Shown here one piece after another: positions 9,925 to 17,857 of a stretch of 64,000 nucleotides of DNA. The stretch is from assembly GCA_014656495.1 (NCBI GenBank), contig BNCN01000008.1:248001-312000 (forward strand), written 5' to 3'. Source of the stretch: Comamonas sp. KCTC 72670. Lineage in GTDB: Bacteria > Myxococcota > Myxococcia > Myxococcales > Myxococcaceae. The position numbers and the translations under genes were made by a program. Numbering within the stretch: position 1 is the first letter of the stretch; every line of letters begins with the position of its first letter. Below the pieces are notes generated by a model. The model saw only the letters and a program-made list of their open reading frames with translations, made no database searches and was not told the origin of the DNA.

Positions 9925-10815
9925 ATGCTGCCTGTCCTCCTCGCCGTGCTGCTGTCGCAGTCGCCCGCGGCCAATCCCCGCCAGCAGGGTGTGCCCATTG
10001 GCAAGGGCCAGACGATGCCCGTCGTCACGCTGTCCGCGCCGTCGGGCGGCTGGACGGTGGACCGGATGATGCTCATCGAGGGCACCGTCAGCGACACCAC
10101 CATCGACCCCATCGTCGTGTCCATCAACGGCGACCGCTACCTGATGCGCACGTACCGCGGGCGCTTCAGCCGCAAGTTCCCCGCGGCCAGCGGGAAGAAC
10201 ATCGTCACGGTGATGGCCACCAACCAGGCCGGCACCGCGCGCGCGCAGGCCACCAGCTACGCGCAGATTCCGCCGGTGCCCTTCAAGGTCGTCCTCACCA
10301 GCGACACGGACGGCGTCTACACGGACCTGCACCTCTACGAGCCCACCGAGTCGAGCACCTCGGGCGACGCGCTCGACGTGCAGAAGATGGCGCACGTCTA
10401 CTGGGCCGACACGGCGAGCCCCTCCGGCGGCACCTTCTTCCTCAACTCGCAGGGCGGTGACTTCGACCAGCCCGCGTACGGCCCCTACCTCTACATCCAC
10501 CGCGCGCCGCCCAAGGGCGTGTACCTGGTGGCCACCAACTACTGGCCCAGCGGGGACAAGGCCCACACCGTGGCCACGCTGAACCTGGCGCTCTTCGAGG
10601 GCACGCCCAACGAGGTGCGCCGCATGGTGCGCATCCCGCTGGCCACGCCGGGCACGACGCGCGTGCTGGCCTGGGTGAACATGCTCGGGGATGGGCAGGC
10701 CGAGGTGTACGTGCCCTCGCAGGACCCGAAGCCGAAGCACGCCGCCTGGCCGAAGAACCTGGACGAGGCCCTCAAGGCGCTCCAGTCCGGCGGCGGTGGC
10801 GAGGGCGAGTACTGA
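9925..10815 (+). CDS. DUF2135 (YfaP/MagA-like) periplasmic protein of the macroglobulin operon
   Basis: The protein is 296 residues from ATG 9925, where AAGGA at 9914-9918 gives good spacing; a GTG three bases earlier is possible. A short signal peptide (MLPVLLAVLLSQSPA) is followed by an Ig-like beta domain (about 30-110: TLSAPSGGWTVDRMMLIEG) and the DUF2135 region (about 120-270: VVLTSDTDGVYTDLHLYEP, GGDFDQPAYGPYLYIHRAP), which has a conserved Asp-rich, possibly metal-binding surface. It is the first gene of five in the order DUF2135-DUF1175-DUF2138-macroglobulin-DUF2300, matching E. coli yfaP-T-A-S-Q and, from memory, P. aeruginosa magA-E. In Pseudomonas, Mag proteins form an inner-membrane-associated periplasmic complex with the macroglobulin. 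Confidence 0.85.
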   Translation: MLPVLLAVLLSQSPAANPRQQGVPIGKGQTMPVVTLSAPSGGWTVDRMMLIEGTVSDTTIDPIVVSINGDRYLMRTYRGRFSRKFPAASGKNIVTVMATNQAGTARAQATSYAQIPPVPFKVVLTSDTDGVYTDLHLYEPTESSTSGDALDVQKMAHVYWADTASPSGGTFFLNSQGGDFDQPAYGPYLYIHRAPPKGVYLVATNYWPSGDKAHTVATLNLALFEGTPNEVRRMVRIPLATPGTTRVLAWVNMLGDGQAEVYVPSQDPKPKHAAWPKNLDEALKALQSGGGGEGEY

Positions 10816-10845
10816 CGCCTCCCACGTCTCCTGGGTTCCTCGGCC

Positions 10846-11574
10846 ATGCGCGTCCTTCCCCTGCTCGTGCTGCTTCATGCCTCCGTGGCGCCCGCGTCCG
10901 GCGTGCCGGGAGCTGGCGCCCCCGCGCTCGCGCCGGTCGAGACGCCCGGGCGGAGGGACGCGTCCCAGGTGGCGGGCGTGCAGCGCCATGCCCCGGCGGC
11001 GCCCATGGCGGACGTGCGCGCACCCGCGCTCGATGCGTCCGCACCCGAGTCCCGCGACGTGCTGCTGAGGCGCGAGGTGGCGCAGGTGGCGCTGGCGCAG
11101 GTGCGCAAGCAGGACGCCGCGTGGCACCCGGACCAGCGTGACTGCGCGGGCCTCATCCGCTTCGCCTACCGCGCCGCCTACAAGCGCGTGGCTCCCGAGC
11201 GCCTCTCCACGCCGCTGTGGCGCGATGGCCAGGGACGTCCCTCCGAGTTCGCGGACGCGGAGGTGCTGCTCCACCGCAGCTTCCACCTGCTGGGCCGCGA
11301 TGACGCCACGCGCGAGTCGCTGCGCACCGGCGACGTGCTCGCCTTCCGCCAGGAGCAGGACGCGGGCCCCATCTTCCATCTGATGCTGGTGGTGCGCCCG
11401 GAGGACCGGGCCCACGCACCCGCGCGCGTCGTCTACCACCCGGGGGAGAAGGGCGCCGCGGTGCGCACCGGCGTCCTCCGCAACCTGGCCACCGAGGCGC
11501 CGCTGGAGTGGCGCCCGGTGCCGCAGAACGCTTCCTTCCTCGGCTTCTTCCGTTTCAAGGAGTGGATGTCATGA
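10846..11574 (+). CDS. DUF1175 (YfaT/MagB-like) NlpC/P60-fold protein
   Basis: A 242-residue exported protein with a signal peptide (MRVLPLLVLLHASVAPASG) and an Ala/Pro-rich stretch up to about 65. The DUF1175 core begins at about 75 with ALAQVRKQDAAWHPDQRDCAG. The Cys of QRDCAGLIRFAYR and the His of GPIFHLMLVV sit where the Cys-His pair of NlpC/P60-type cysteine peptidases lies, and DUF1175 belongs to that clan. It could therefore cut peptidoglycan peptides or another periplasmic peptide, though activity is inferred. It follows the DUF2135 gene after 30 bases and its stop overlaps the next start as ATGA (11571-11574), which implies translational coupling. Confidence 0.85.
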   Translation: MRVLPLLVLLHASVAPASGVPGAGAPALAPVETPGRRDASQVAGVQRHAPAAPMADVRAPALDASAPESRDVLLRREVAQVALAQVRKQDAAWHPDQRDCAGLIRFAYRAAYKRVAPERLSTPLWRDGQGRPSEFADAEVLLHRSFHLLGRDDATRESLRTGDVLAFRQEQDAGPIFHLMLVVRPEDRAHAPARVVYHPGEKGAAVRTGVLRNLATEAPLEWRPVPQNASFLGFFRFKEWMS

Positions 11575-13139
11575 CATCTCCCAAGAGCGGCCCTCCCAAG
11601 GCGCTCCTCATCGGTCTGGTCACCGTCCTCGTGGGCGGCGCCGTGGCCGGGGCCTTCTTCCTGGGGCGCCGCAGCGGCGCGTCCCACGACGGCGGCGGCA
11701 CCGTGACGAACCTGCTGGGTGATGAGCGCAAGGGTCCTCCCAGCGCCGGCGCCAGCGCGGAGGGCATGCCCGAGCCCGCGATGACGGCGCTCGAGGTGCC
11801 CGGCACCGCCGCGCCCTCCGCCCTCTGGGTGGACGTGTACCGCCCGGGCAAGGTGCGCGACGCGCTGGCCGCCAACGCGTGGCTGCGCGACCAGCTCCAG
11901 AAGCCGCTGGGGCAGGGCTTCGTCGGTGCGTGGGCCGCCTTCTTCGGCTCCACCGGCGAGGACCTCCAGGCCGGCTTCAAGGGCGCGGTGCTGGACCTCT
12001 TCGCGGGCCAGCTCCTGGACACCCCGTTCCGCGTGACGTGGTTCGGCGGCGACGCGCGCTCCAGCACGCCGGCCTTCATCCTCCCCAAGCCGGGCCGCGC
12101 CGCGACGTCCGCCTATGACGCGCTGGACCGCGTGGCCAGCCGCGGCGGCATGACGGCGCAGCACTGCCCTGGCGGTGAGGGCGCCGCGACCTATGAGCTG
12201 AAGCGCTGGCTGGTGGCGGAGCAGACGCTGTGGGCGGGGCGGCTCGCGGACCGGCTGGTGCTCGCGCGCCACCCGGTGGCGGTGCTCCACGGCCTGTGCG
12301 CGGCGCTGCCGGAGCTGAAGGCGAAGGACGGCGTCGACGTGGAGCTGGGCTACGACGCGGACGCCTACGGCCGCGAGGTGCAGCTGCTGTCGAGCGTGCT
12401 GGGGCTGGCGCCGGGCACGCGGCTCCAGTTCGGCGTGGCGGCGAACCAGCTGGTGCCCCGGGGCATCGCGGGCGAGCTGATGGACGGCCCCGCGCGCCTG
12501 GACGCCGCGCCGCTCTCCGATGACCTGCTCAAGCTGGTGCCGGAGGACACGCCGGTGCTGCTGGCCTTCCAGCTCAAGCTGCCCGAGTCCCTGGACCCGG
12601 AGACGCTCAAGCAATACTGGGAGGAGGGCGGCGGCAAGGGCCCCACGCGCACGCGTCAGGTGGCGCTGGTGTGGACGCCGCGCGGTGACGCGTCGCTGCC
12701 GGTGGAGCTGGCCGTGCTGTGGGGCCGCACCGAGGACGCGGCCGCGCTGGAGGGCCTCTTCTCCGGCGGCTACAACCGGCTGGTGCGCGGCACCCACTGC
12801 AACCACGTGGTGCTGGCCTCCAACGACGCGGAGCTGGAGCGGCTGCGCAAGGCCTGCGCGGGTCAGCAGCCCAACATGCTCAGCGCGGCGGGCCCGGTGG
12901 TGGCGGGGCTGCGTCAGCCCACGTCGGTGGCCTTCGGGGTGAACACGGGCCGGCTGCTCAGCGGGCTCACGATGGATGGATACCTGTCCGAGTTCCGGGT
13001 CAGCCGCAAAGCGCCGATGCCTGGCGCGCCGCCCCCGGAAATCGAAGCGGCGCGGAGCGACCTGGAGTCGCTGCCGTACCTGGGCCTGCGCGGCACCGTG
13101 CAGGGAGATTCGCTGGTTCCTGGAGGTTTCGGGTCATGA
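11571..13139 (+). CDS. DUF2138 (YfaA/MagC-like) membrane-anchored protein
   Basis: The protein is 522 residues from ATG 11571, the start that overlaps the previous stop as ATGA; upstream codons in frame are coding for the other gene. One N-terminal transmembrane helix (about 10-32, ALLIGLVTVLVGGAVAGAFF) is followed by a large periplasmic domain typical of DUF2138, with the blocks WVDVYRPGKVRDALAANAWL, GQGFVGAWAAFFGSTGEDL and KRWLVAEQTLWAGRL. No catalytic motif is recognised. It is probably a scaffold in the macroglobulin complex. Its stop overlaps the start of the macroglobulin gene, again as ATGA (13136-13139). Confidence 0.83.
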   Translation: MTSPKSGPPKALLIGLVTVLVGGAVAGAFFLGRRSGASHDGGGTVTNLLGDERKGPPSAGASAEGMPEPAMTALEVPGTAAPSALWVDVYRPGKVRDALAANAWLRDQLQKPLGQGFVGAWAAFFGSTGEDLQAGFKGAVLDLFAGQLLDTPFRVTWFGGDARSSTPAFILPKPGRAATSAYDALDRVASRGGMTAQHCPGGEGAATYELKRWLVAEQTLWAGRLADRLVLARHPVAVLHGLCAALPELKAKDGVDVELGYDADAYGREVQLLSSVLGLAPGTRLQFGVAANQLVPRGIAGELMDGPARLDAAPLSDDLLKLVPEDTPVLLAFQLKLPESLDPETLKQYWEEGGGKGPTRTRQVALVWTPRGDASLPVELAVLWGRTEDAAALEGLFSGGYNRLVRGTHCNHVVLASNDAELERLRKACAGQQPNMLSAAGPVVAGLRQPTSVAFGVNTGRLLSGLTMDGYLSEFRVSRKAPMPGAPPPEIEAARSDLESLPYLGLRGTVQGDSLVPGGFGS

Positions 13140-16100
13140 AGTGCGTCATCCGCATGGCGGCCCTGTCCGCGCTCCTGCTGTCCGGCCTGGCCCTGGCCAA
13201 GCCGCTCTACATCACCGTGCCGCGCGCCTATGGCAGCCAGGAGCCGGTGGCGGTGGACGTCGCCTTCGAGGACAAGGGCCCCGTCGAGCTCCGCGTCCTC
13301 CAGCCGGAGAACCTGGACGCCTTCATCCGCGCCCAGGGCGACTTGCGGCGCGCGTACCAGACGCCGCCCACGCTGAAGAACCCGGGCCGCGCGCTCAGCC
13401 GCGGCTTCAACGCGGTGCGCACGCCGGGCATGTTCCTGCTCGACACGCTCAACCCGACCTTCCGCGACGTGGTGGGCGACGTGATGCCCCGTCCGCCGGA
13501 GACGCCGGGCGCGGGTGAGCCCCTGGCCAAGGTGTCCGAGGGCCCCGAGCGGCTGGTGGGCATCCCGTCCGGCTTCAAGGTGACGCGCAGCCAGTGGCTG
13601 AACCTGGACCTCGGCGGCGCCGAGCGCGAGTTCAACGTCCCCGGCTTCTACGCGAGCGGCTCCAGCGGCTTCCAGGAGCGCCGCGTCACCCTGGCGCCGC
13701 TGCCTGCGGGCACCTACGTGCTCCAGTTGGTGCAGGGCCGGGTGGAGGGGCAGGTGGTGCTGGTCGTCAGTGACTTGACGGTGCAGCTCAAGCAGACGGA
13801 TGGCCAGGTGCTGGTGCGCGTGGCGGGCCGGGACCAGAAGCCGCGCGCGGGCGCCGAGGTGCAGGTGTACCTGCCCAAGGGCAAGGGCCCCACCGGGAAG
13901 ACGAACGAGAAGGGCGAGGTGACGCTGGAGGTGTCGGAGCCGCGCATCATGGCCACCGCGTCGGTGGGCGGGGACACCGCCATCGTCGACACGGACTTCT
14001 ACTCCGCGCTGGCGGTGGCGCCGGACGTGTTCATCTACAGCGACCGGCCCATCTACAAGCCGGGCCACGAGGTGAAGTTCCGCGGCGTGGTGCGCCAGCC
14101 GGACACCTACCTGGCGCGCCTCTTCACCCCGAAGAAGCGCCAGGTGGAGGTGAAGCTCGTCTCGCAGGAAGGCCGCGCGATGAACACGCGCGCCGTGGTG
14201 GACGAGTTCGGCGCCTTCCACGGCACGTTGAAGGTGCCGGAGGACCTGGGCACCGGCGTGCTGCGCCTGGAGGCGAAGGTGGACGAGCACCCGCACCAGG
14301 GCGAGGCCCGCGTGCAGGACTACGTGAAGCCGACGTTCTACCTGGAGGTGGAGCCCGGCTCGGAGACGGTGGTGCCCGGGCAGACGCTGCGCGCGAAGGT
14401 GCGCGCCCGCCGCTACGCCGGTGGGACGCCGGACGGCGCGAAGTACGAGGTGTTCCTCTACCGCAGCCTGCTGGACGCGCCCGCCTGGGTGGATGACGCC
14501 GGCAAGGGCGGGCAGGGCAGTGACGTGACCTACGGCAGCGCCTCCAGCACGGAGGGCAAGCTGAGCGTGCCCGAGCGCCTGTACTCCTCCGTGGAGGCGC
14601 GCGGCGCGTATGAAGACCCGTGGTCCAGCGCCAGCGGCTTCAGCGCCGACGGCGAGGCCGAAATCGAGGTGGCCGTGCCCGCGCTGGCGGAGGGCGAGGA
14701 CCGGCTGCCGTACCGCTACTCGCTCACCATCCGCGCGCGGGATGACCAGGAGACCTTCGCCAACGCCACCGCCGCCTTCTTCCTGTCGAAGGTGGAGGTG
14801 CTGGGGTTGGCGCGCTACTCGGACGCGGTGGTGTCCAAGGCCGGCGAGGCGACGCTGGCGGTGCGCGCCACCACGCTGTCGGGCAAGCCCTACGGCGTGA
14901 CGCAGGGCGAGGTGGACTTCGTGCTGCGCAAGGCGGACGGCGCGGAGAAGAGCCTGGGCAAGCGCTCGTTCTCCACGGCGGCGGACGGCACGCACCGCGA
15001 GAAGGTGCCCACCTCGGAGGTGGGCATGGTGCTGGCCCGCGTGGTGGTGAAGGACAAGAACGGCGAGACGTGGCAGGGCGAGGAGTCGCTGCTCGTCATC
15101 GGCGGCGCGGACGAGCCGGTGGCGCGGGTGCCCAACCTGACGCTGGCCTCGCTGTCCGGGACGCTGGCGCCCGGGGACACCGCGAAGCTGGTGGCGCTGA
15201 TGCCGGACAGCTGGGGCGGGGGCGGCCGTGACGCGGGCCCGGTGTGGGTGACGCTGACGGGCGCCGCGCTCTACGACACGCAGGTGGTGGAGCTGAAGGG
15301 CCGCACGCTGGTGCACAGCTTCAACGTGGAGAAGCGCTTCGGCAGCGCCGTCTACGCGTCCATCGCGTACCCCACGGCCACGGGCCGCTGGGAGGAGCGC
15401 ACGGTGGCCTTCCGGGTGATTCCGCGCGAGCGCACCCTCACGGTGGAGCTGCAGCCCCGCCGCGCGGAGGCCACGCCGCTCACCGAGCAGAGCATCGACG
15501 TGCGCGTGGTGGACCACGAGGGCCGCGGCGTGGTGGCGCAGCTGTCCGTGGGCGTGGTGGACAAGGCCGTCTACGCCATCCAGAGCGAGTTCCGCCCCAA
15601 GGTGCTGGACTTCTTCTACCCGCCGGCGCGCAACAACGTGTCCAACTTCTTCTCCTCGGAGTTCCAGGGCTACGGCTACGGCGAGGCCCTGGCGCGGAAG
15701 ATGGCGGGCCTGCCAGACCACGCCTTCGCCTCCATCAAGCCGCCCAGCCGCCAGACGAAGGACCTGGAGCGCGACACCGCGCACTGGGACCCGGCGGTGG
15801 TGACGGACCGGGACGGCCGCGCCACGGTGCGCTTCAAGCTGCCCTCCAACCAGACGCTGTGGGTGGTGACGGCGGTGGCGGCGGACACGTCCGGCCGCTT
15901 CGGTGAGGGCACCTCCGAGTTCGCCACGCGCGGCGGCCTCAACCTCTACGCCGCGCTGCCGCAGTTCCTGCGTGAGGGTGACGAGGCGCTCGCCTCCGTG
16001 CGCCTGTCCGCGGGCGAGAAGTCGCCGGGCAGCCAGCTGCTGAACGTGAAGCTGGCGTCGCTGGGCGCGCTGAAGGCGGACCAGGCGGAGCACAAGGTGG

Positions 16101-17854
16101 AGCTGGCCAAGGGCGGCGAGCAGGTGGTGCCGCTGACGCTGAAGGCCGCGTCCACGGGCGCCGCGCAGCTCGCGGTCAACGTGGCGGGCGGCAAGGACCC
16201 GCTCAAGGACCTCAAGCGTTTCGATGTCTCCCCCTCCGCGGTGGAGGACGTCGTGAAGGTGAGCGCCTGGGGCGGCGGCGCGCTGGAGGTGCCCGCGGCG
16301 CGGGAGGCCACGCTGGCGCGGGTGGAGCTGGTGCTCCAGCCGTCCATCGTGGACGCGGCGCTCTCCAACGTGCGCGAGCTGCTCACGTACCCGTACGGCT
16401 GCCTGGAGCAGCTGGTGTCCACCACGGTGCCCAACGTGGCCGTGTACCAGGTGCTCCAGCAGGCCGGCGCGCTGGCGAAGCTGGACACGGACACGCAGGC
16501 GCTGCTGGCGGAGGCGCGCAGCCGCTCCGTGCAGGGCACCGCGCGCATCCTCGACCTGTCCGTCAAGGGCGGCGGCTTCACCTGGTTCGGCGGCTACAAC
16601 ACGCCCAGCCTGCCGCTGACGCTCATCGCGCTGGACGGCCTGGCCTACGCGGCCGAGGCCGGGCTGGTGGACCGCTCCGACGCGCGCCTGGTGGAGAGCG
16701 CCCGCTGGCTGGAGGCGCAGGAGAACCTGCCGCCCGAGTACGACGCCACCCGCGCGTACGTGCTGGCGCGCCTGGAGGGCTCGAAGCAGGCCGCGCGCGT
16801 GCGGGCGCTGGTGCAGGGCGCGCAGGGCGGGGACCTGTACCCGCTGGCCCTGGCGGTGCTCGCCGCGGAGAAGGCGGGCATCATGAAGGAGCCCGCCCTC
16901 CAATCTCAAATCAACGCCCTGGTGACGCGCAGCGCGCAGGGCTACGCCACGCTGGCCTCGCACGACCCGAACCAGCCGCTGGAGCAGTCGGAGGCCTTCT
17001 TCCGCTTCCCGCTGCGGCGCGTGGGCATGACGGCCATCGCCGCGCACGCGGCCTCGTTCGGCACGCTGGACATCACCCGCGCCCGGCGCCGCATCCTGGA
17101 GTTGCTGTCCGAGCCGGACCTGTCCACCTTCGACCGGAGCACCGCGCTGCTGCACTCGCTGTGGCTGCTGGAGCGCGACGCGAAGGCGATGCAGGGCATG
17201 AAGGCACCGGAGGTGAAGGGCGTGAAGTCGCCGGTGAAGTTCGCGCCGCGCGGCCTGGGCCTGGTGGCGGTGCTGGAGCCGGGAACGCGCACGGTGGACG
17301 TGGGCGGCTTCGACGGCGTGGCCACGCTGCGCGCCACCACGTTCACCCCGCTGTCCGCCGTGAAGGCGAAGGCGGAGGGCATGTCCCTGCAGCGCGCCTA
17401 CTACGCGCTGCGCGAGGGCGGGAAGGTGCTGCTGGGCGAGGGTGACACCGTGGCCCAGGGCGAGGAGGTCTACGTGGAGCTGACGATGGACGCGCGCGGC
17501 GACAACCGCGTGCGCTCGGCCTACTACGTGGTGGAGGACGCGGTGCCCGCGGGCTTCGTGCCGCTGCAGGAGGACAAGGCGTTCCGCGGTCCGCCGCACG
17601 CGCTGCCCCTGGTGCCCGAGGCGCTCAAGCGCCGCGTGCTCAACCCGGAGCGGGCGACCTTCTTCTTCGAGGAGCCGGCCTGGTGGAGTGACAGCCCGCG
17701 CACCGTGGGCTACGTGCTGCGCGCGCAGTTCGCCGGCACCTTCTCCGCCCCGCCCGCGCACATCGAGGACATGTACGCCGCCAGCATCCACGGCCGTACG
17801 GGCGCGGACGTGCTGAAGGTGGTGCCCTCGAAGAAGCGCCTGGGCGACCTGTAG
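13136..17854 (+). CDS. Bacterial alpha-2-macroglobulin (YfaS/MagD-like) with CLEQ thioester motif
   Basis: The protein is 1572 residues from ATG 13136, with GGAGG at 13122-13126. A cleavable signal peptide ends near LALA-KP with no lipobox Cys, so the protein should be soluble in the periplasm, unlike the lipoprotein YfhM. Macroglobulin domains follow: the A2M N2 block (DVFIYSDRPIYKPGHEVKFR, about 298-317), the A2M domain (TAHWDPAVVTDRDGRATVRF, NQTLWVVTAVA, about 880-925) and the thioester domain with GCLEQ, Cys1089 to Gln1092. This Cys-Gln pair can form the internal thioester that covalently traps an attacking protease after bait cleavage. An alpha/alpha toroid and receptor-like beta domain complete the length. 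It is translationally coupled to the DUF2138 gene. As I recall, yfaS-type proteins usually lack the thioester, so its presence is noteworthy. The likely role is inhibition of proteases reaching the periplasm. Confidence 0.93.
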   Translation: MKCVIRMAALSALLLSGLALAKPLYITVPRAYGSQEPVAVDVAFEDKGPVELRVLQPENLDAFIRAQGDLRRAYQTPPTLKNPGRALSRGFNAVRTPGMFLLDTLNPTFRDVVGDVMPRPPETPGAGEPLAKVSEGPERLVGIPSGFKVTRSQWLNLDLGGAEREFNVPGFYASGSSGFQERRVTLAPLPAGTYVLQLVQGRVEGQVVLVVSDLTVQLKQTDGQVLVRVAGRDQKPRAGAEVQVYLPKGKGPTGKTNEKGEVTLEVSEPRIMATASVGGDTAIVDTDFYSALAVAPDVFIYSDRPIYKPGHEVKFRGVVRQPDTYLARLFTPKKRQVEVKLVSQEGRAMNTRAVVDEFGAFHGTLKVPEDLGTGVLRLEAKVDEHPHQGEARVQDYVKPTFYLEVEPGSETVVPGQTLRAKVRARRYAGGTPDGAKYEVFLYRSLLDAPAWVDDAGKGGQGSDVTYGSASSTEGKLSVPERLYSSVEARGAYEDPWSSASGFSADGEAEIEVAVPALAEGEDRLPYRYSLTIRARDDQETFANATAAFFLSKVEVLGLARYSDAVVSKAGEATLAVRATTLSGKPYGVTQGEVDFVLRKADGAEKSLGKRSFSTAADGTHREKVPTSEVGMVLARVVVKDKNGETWQGEESLLVIGGADEPVARVPNLTLASLSGTLAPGDTAKLVALMPDSWGGGGRDAGPVWVTLTGAALYDTQVVELKGRTLVHSFNVEKRFGSAVYASIAYPTATGRWEERTVAFRVIPRERTLTVELQPRRAEATPLTEQSIDVRVVDHEGRGVVAQLSVGVVDKAVYAIQSEFRPKVLDFFYPPARNNVSNFFSSEFQGYGYGEALARKMAGLPDHAFASIKPPSRQTKDLERDTAHWDPAVVTDRDGRATVRFKLPSNQTLWVVTAVAADTSGRFGEGTSEFATRGGLNLYAALPQFLREGDEALASVRLSAGEKSPGSQLLNVKLASLGALKADQAEHKVELAKGGEQVVPLTLKAASTGAAQLAVNVAGGKDPLKDLKRFDVSPSAVEDVVKVSAWGGGALEVPAAREATLARVELVLQPSIVDAALSNVRELLTYPYGCLEQLVSTTVPNVAVYQVLQQAGALAKLDTDTQALLAEARSRSVQGTARILDLSVKGGGFTWFGGYNTPSLPLTLIALDGLAYAAEAGLVDRSDARLVESARWLEAQENLPPEYDATRAYVLARLEGSKQAARVRALVQGAQGGDLYPLALAVLAAEKAGIMKEPALQSQINALVTRSAQGYATLASHDPNQPLEQSEAFFRFPLRRVGMTAIAAHAASFGTLDITRARRRILELLSEPDLSTFDRSTALLHSLWLLERDAKAMQGMKAPEVKGVKSPVKFAPRGLGLVAVLEPGTRTVDVGGFDGVATLRATTFTPLSAVKAKAEGMSLQRAYYALREGGKVLLGEGDTVAQGEEVYVELTMDARGDNRVRSAYYVVEDAVPAGFVPLQEDKAFRGPPHALPLVPEALKRRVLNPERATFFFEEPAWWSDSPRTVGYVLRAQFAGTFSAPPAHIEDMYAASIHGRTGADVLKVVPSKKRLGDL

Positions 17855-17857
17855 TCC

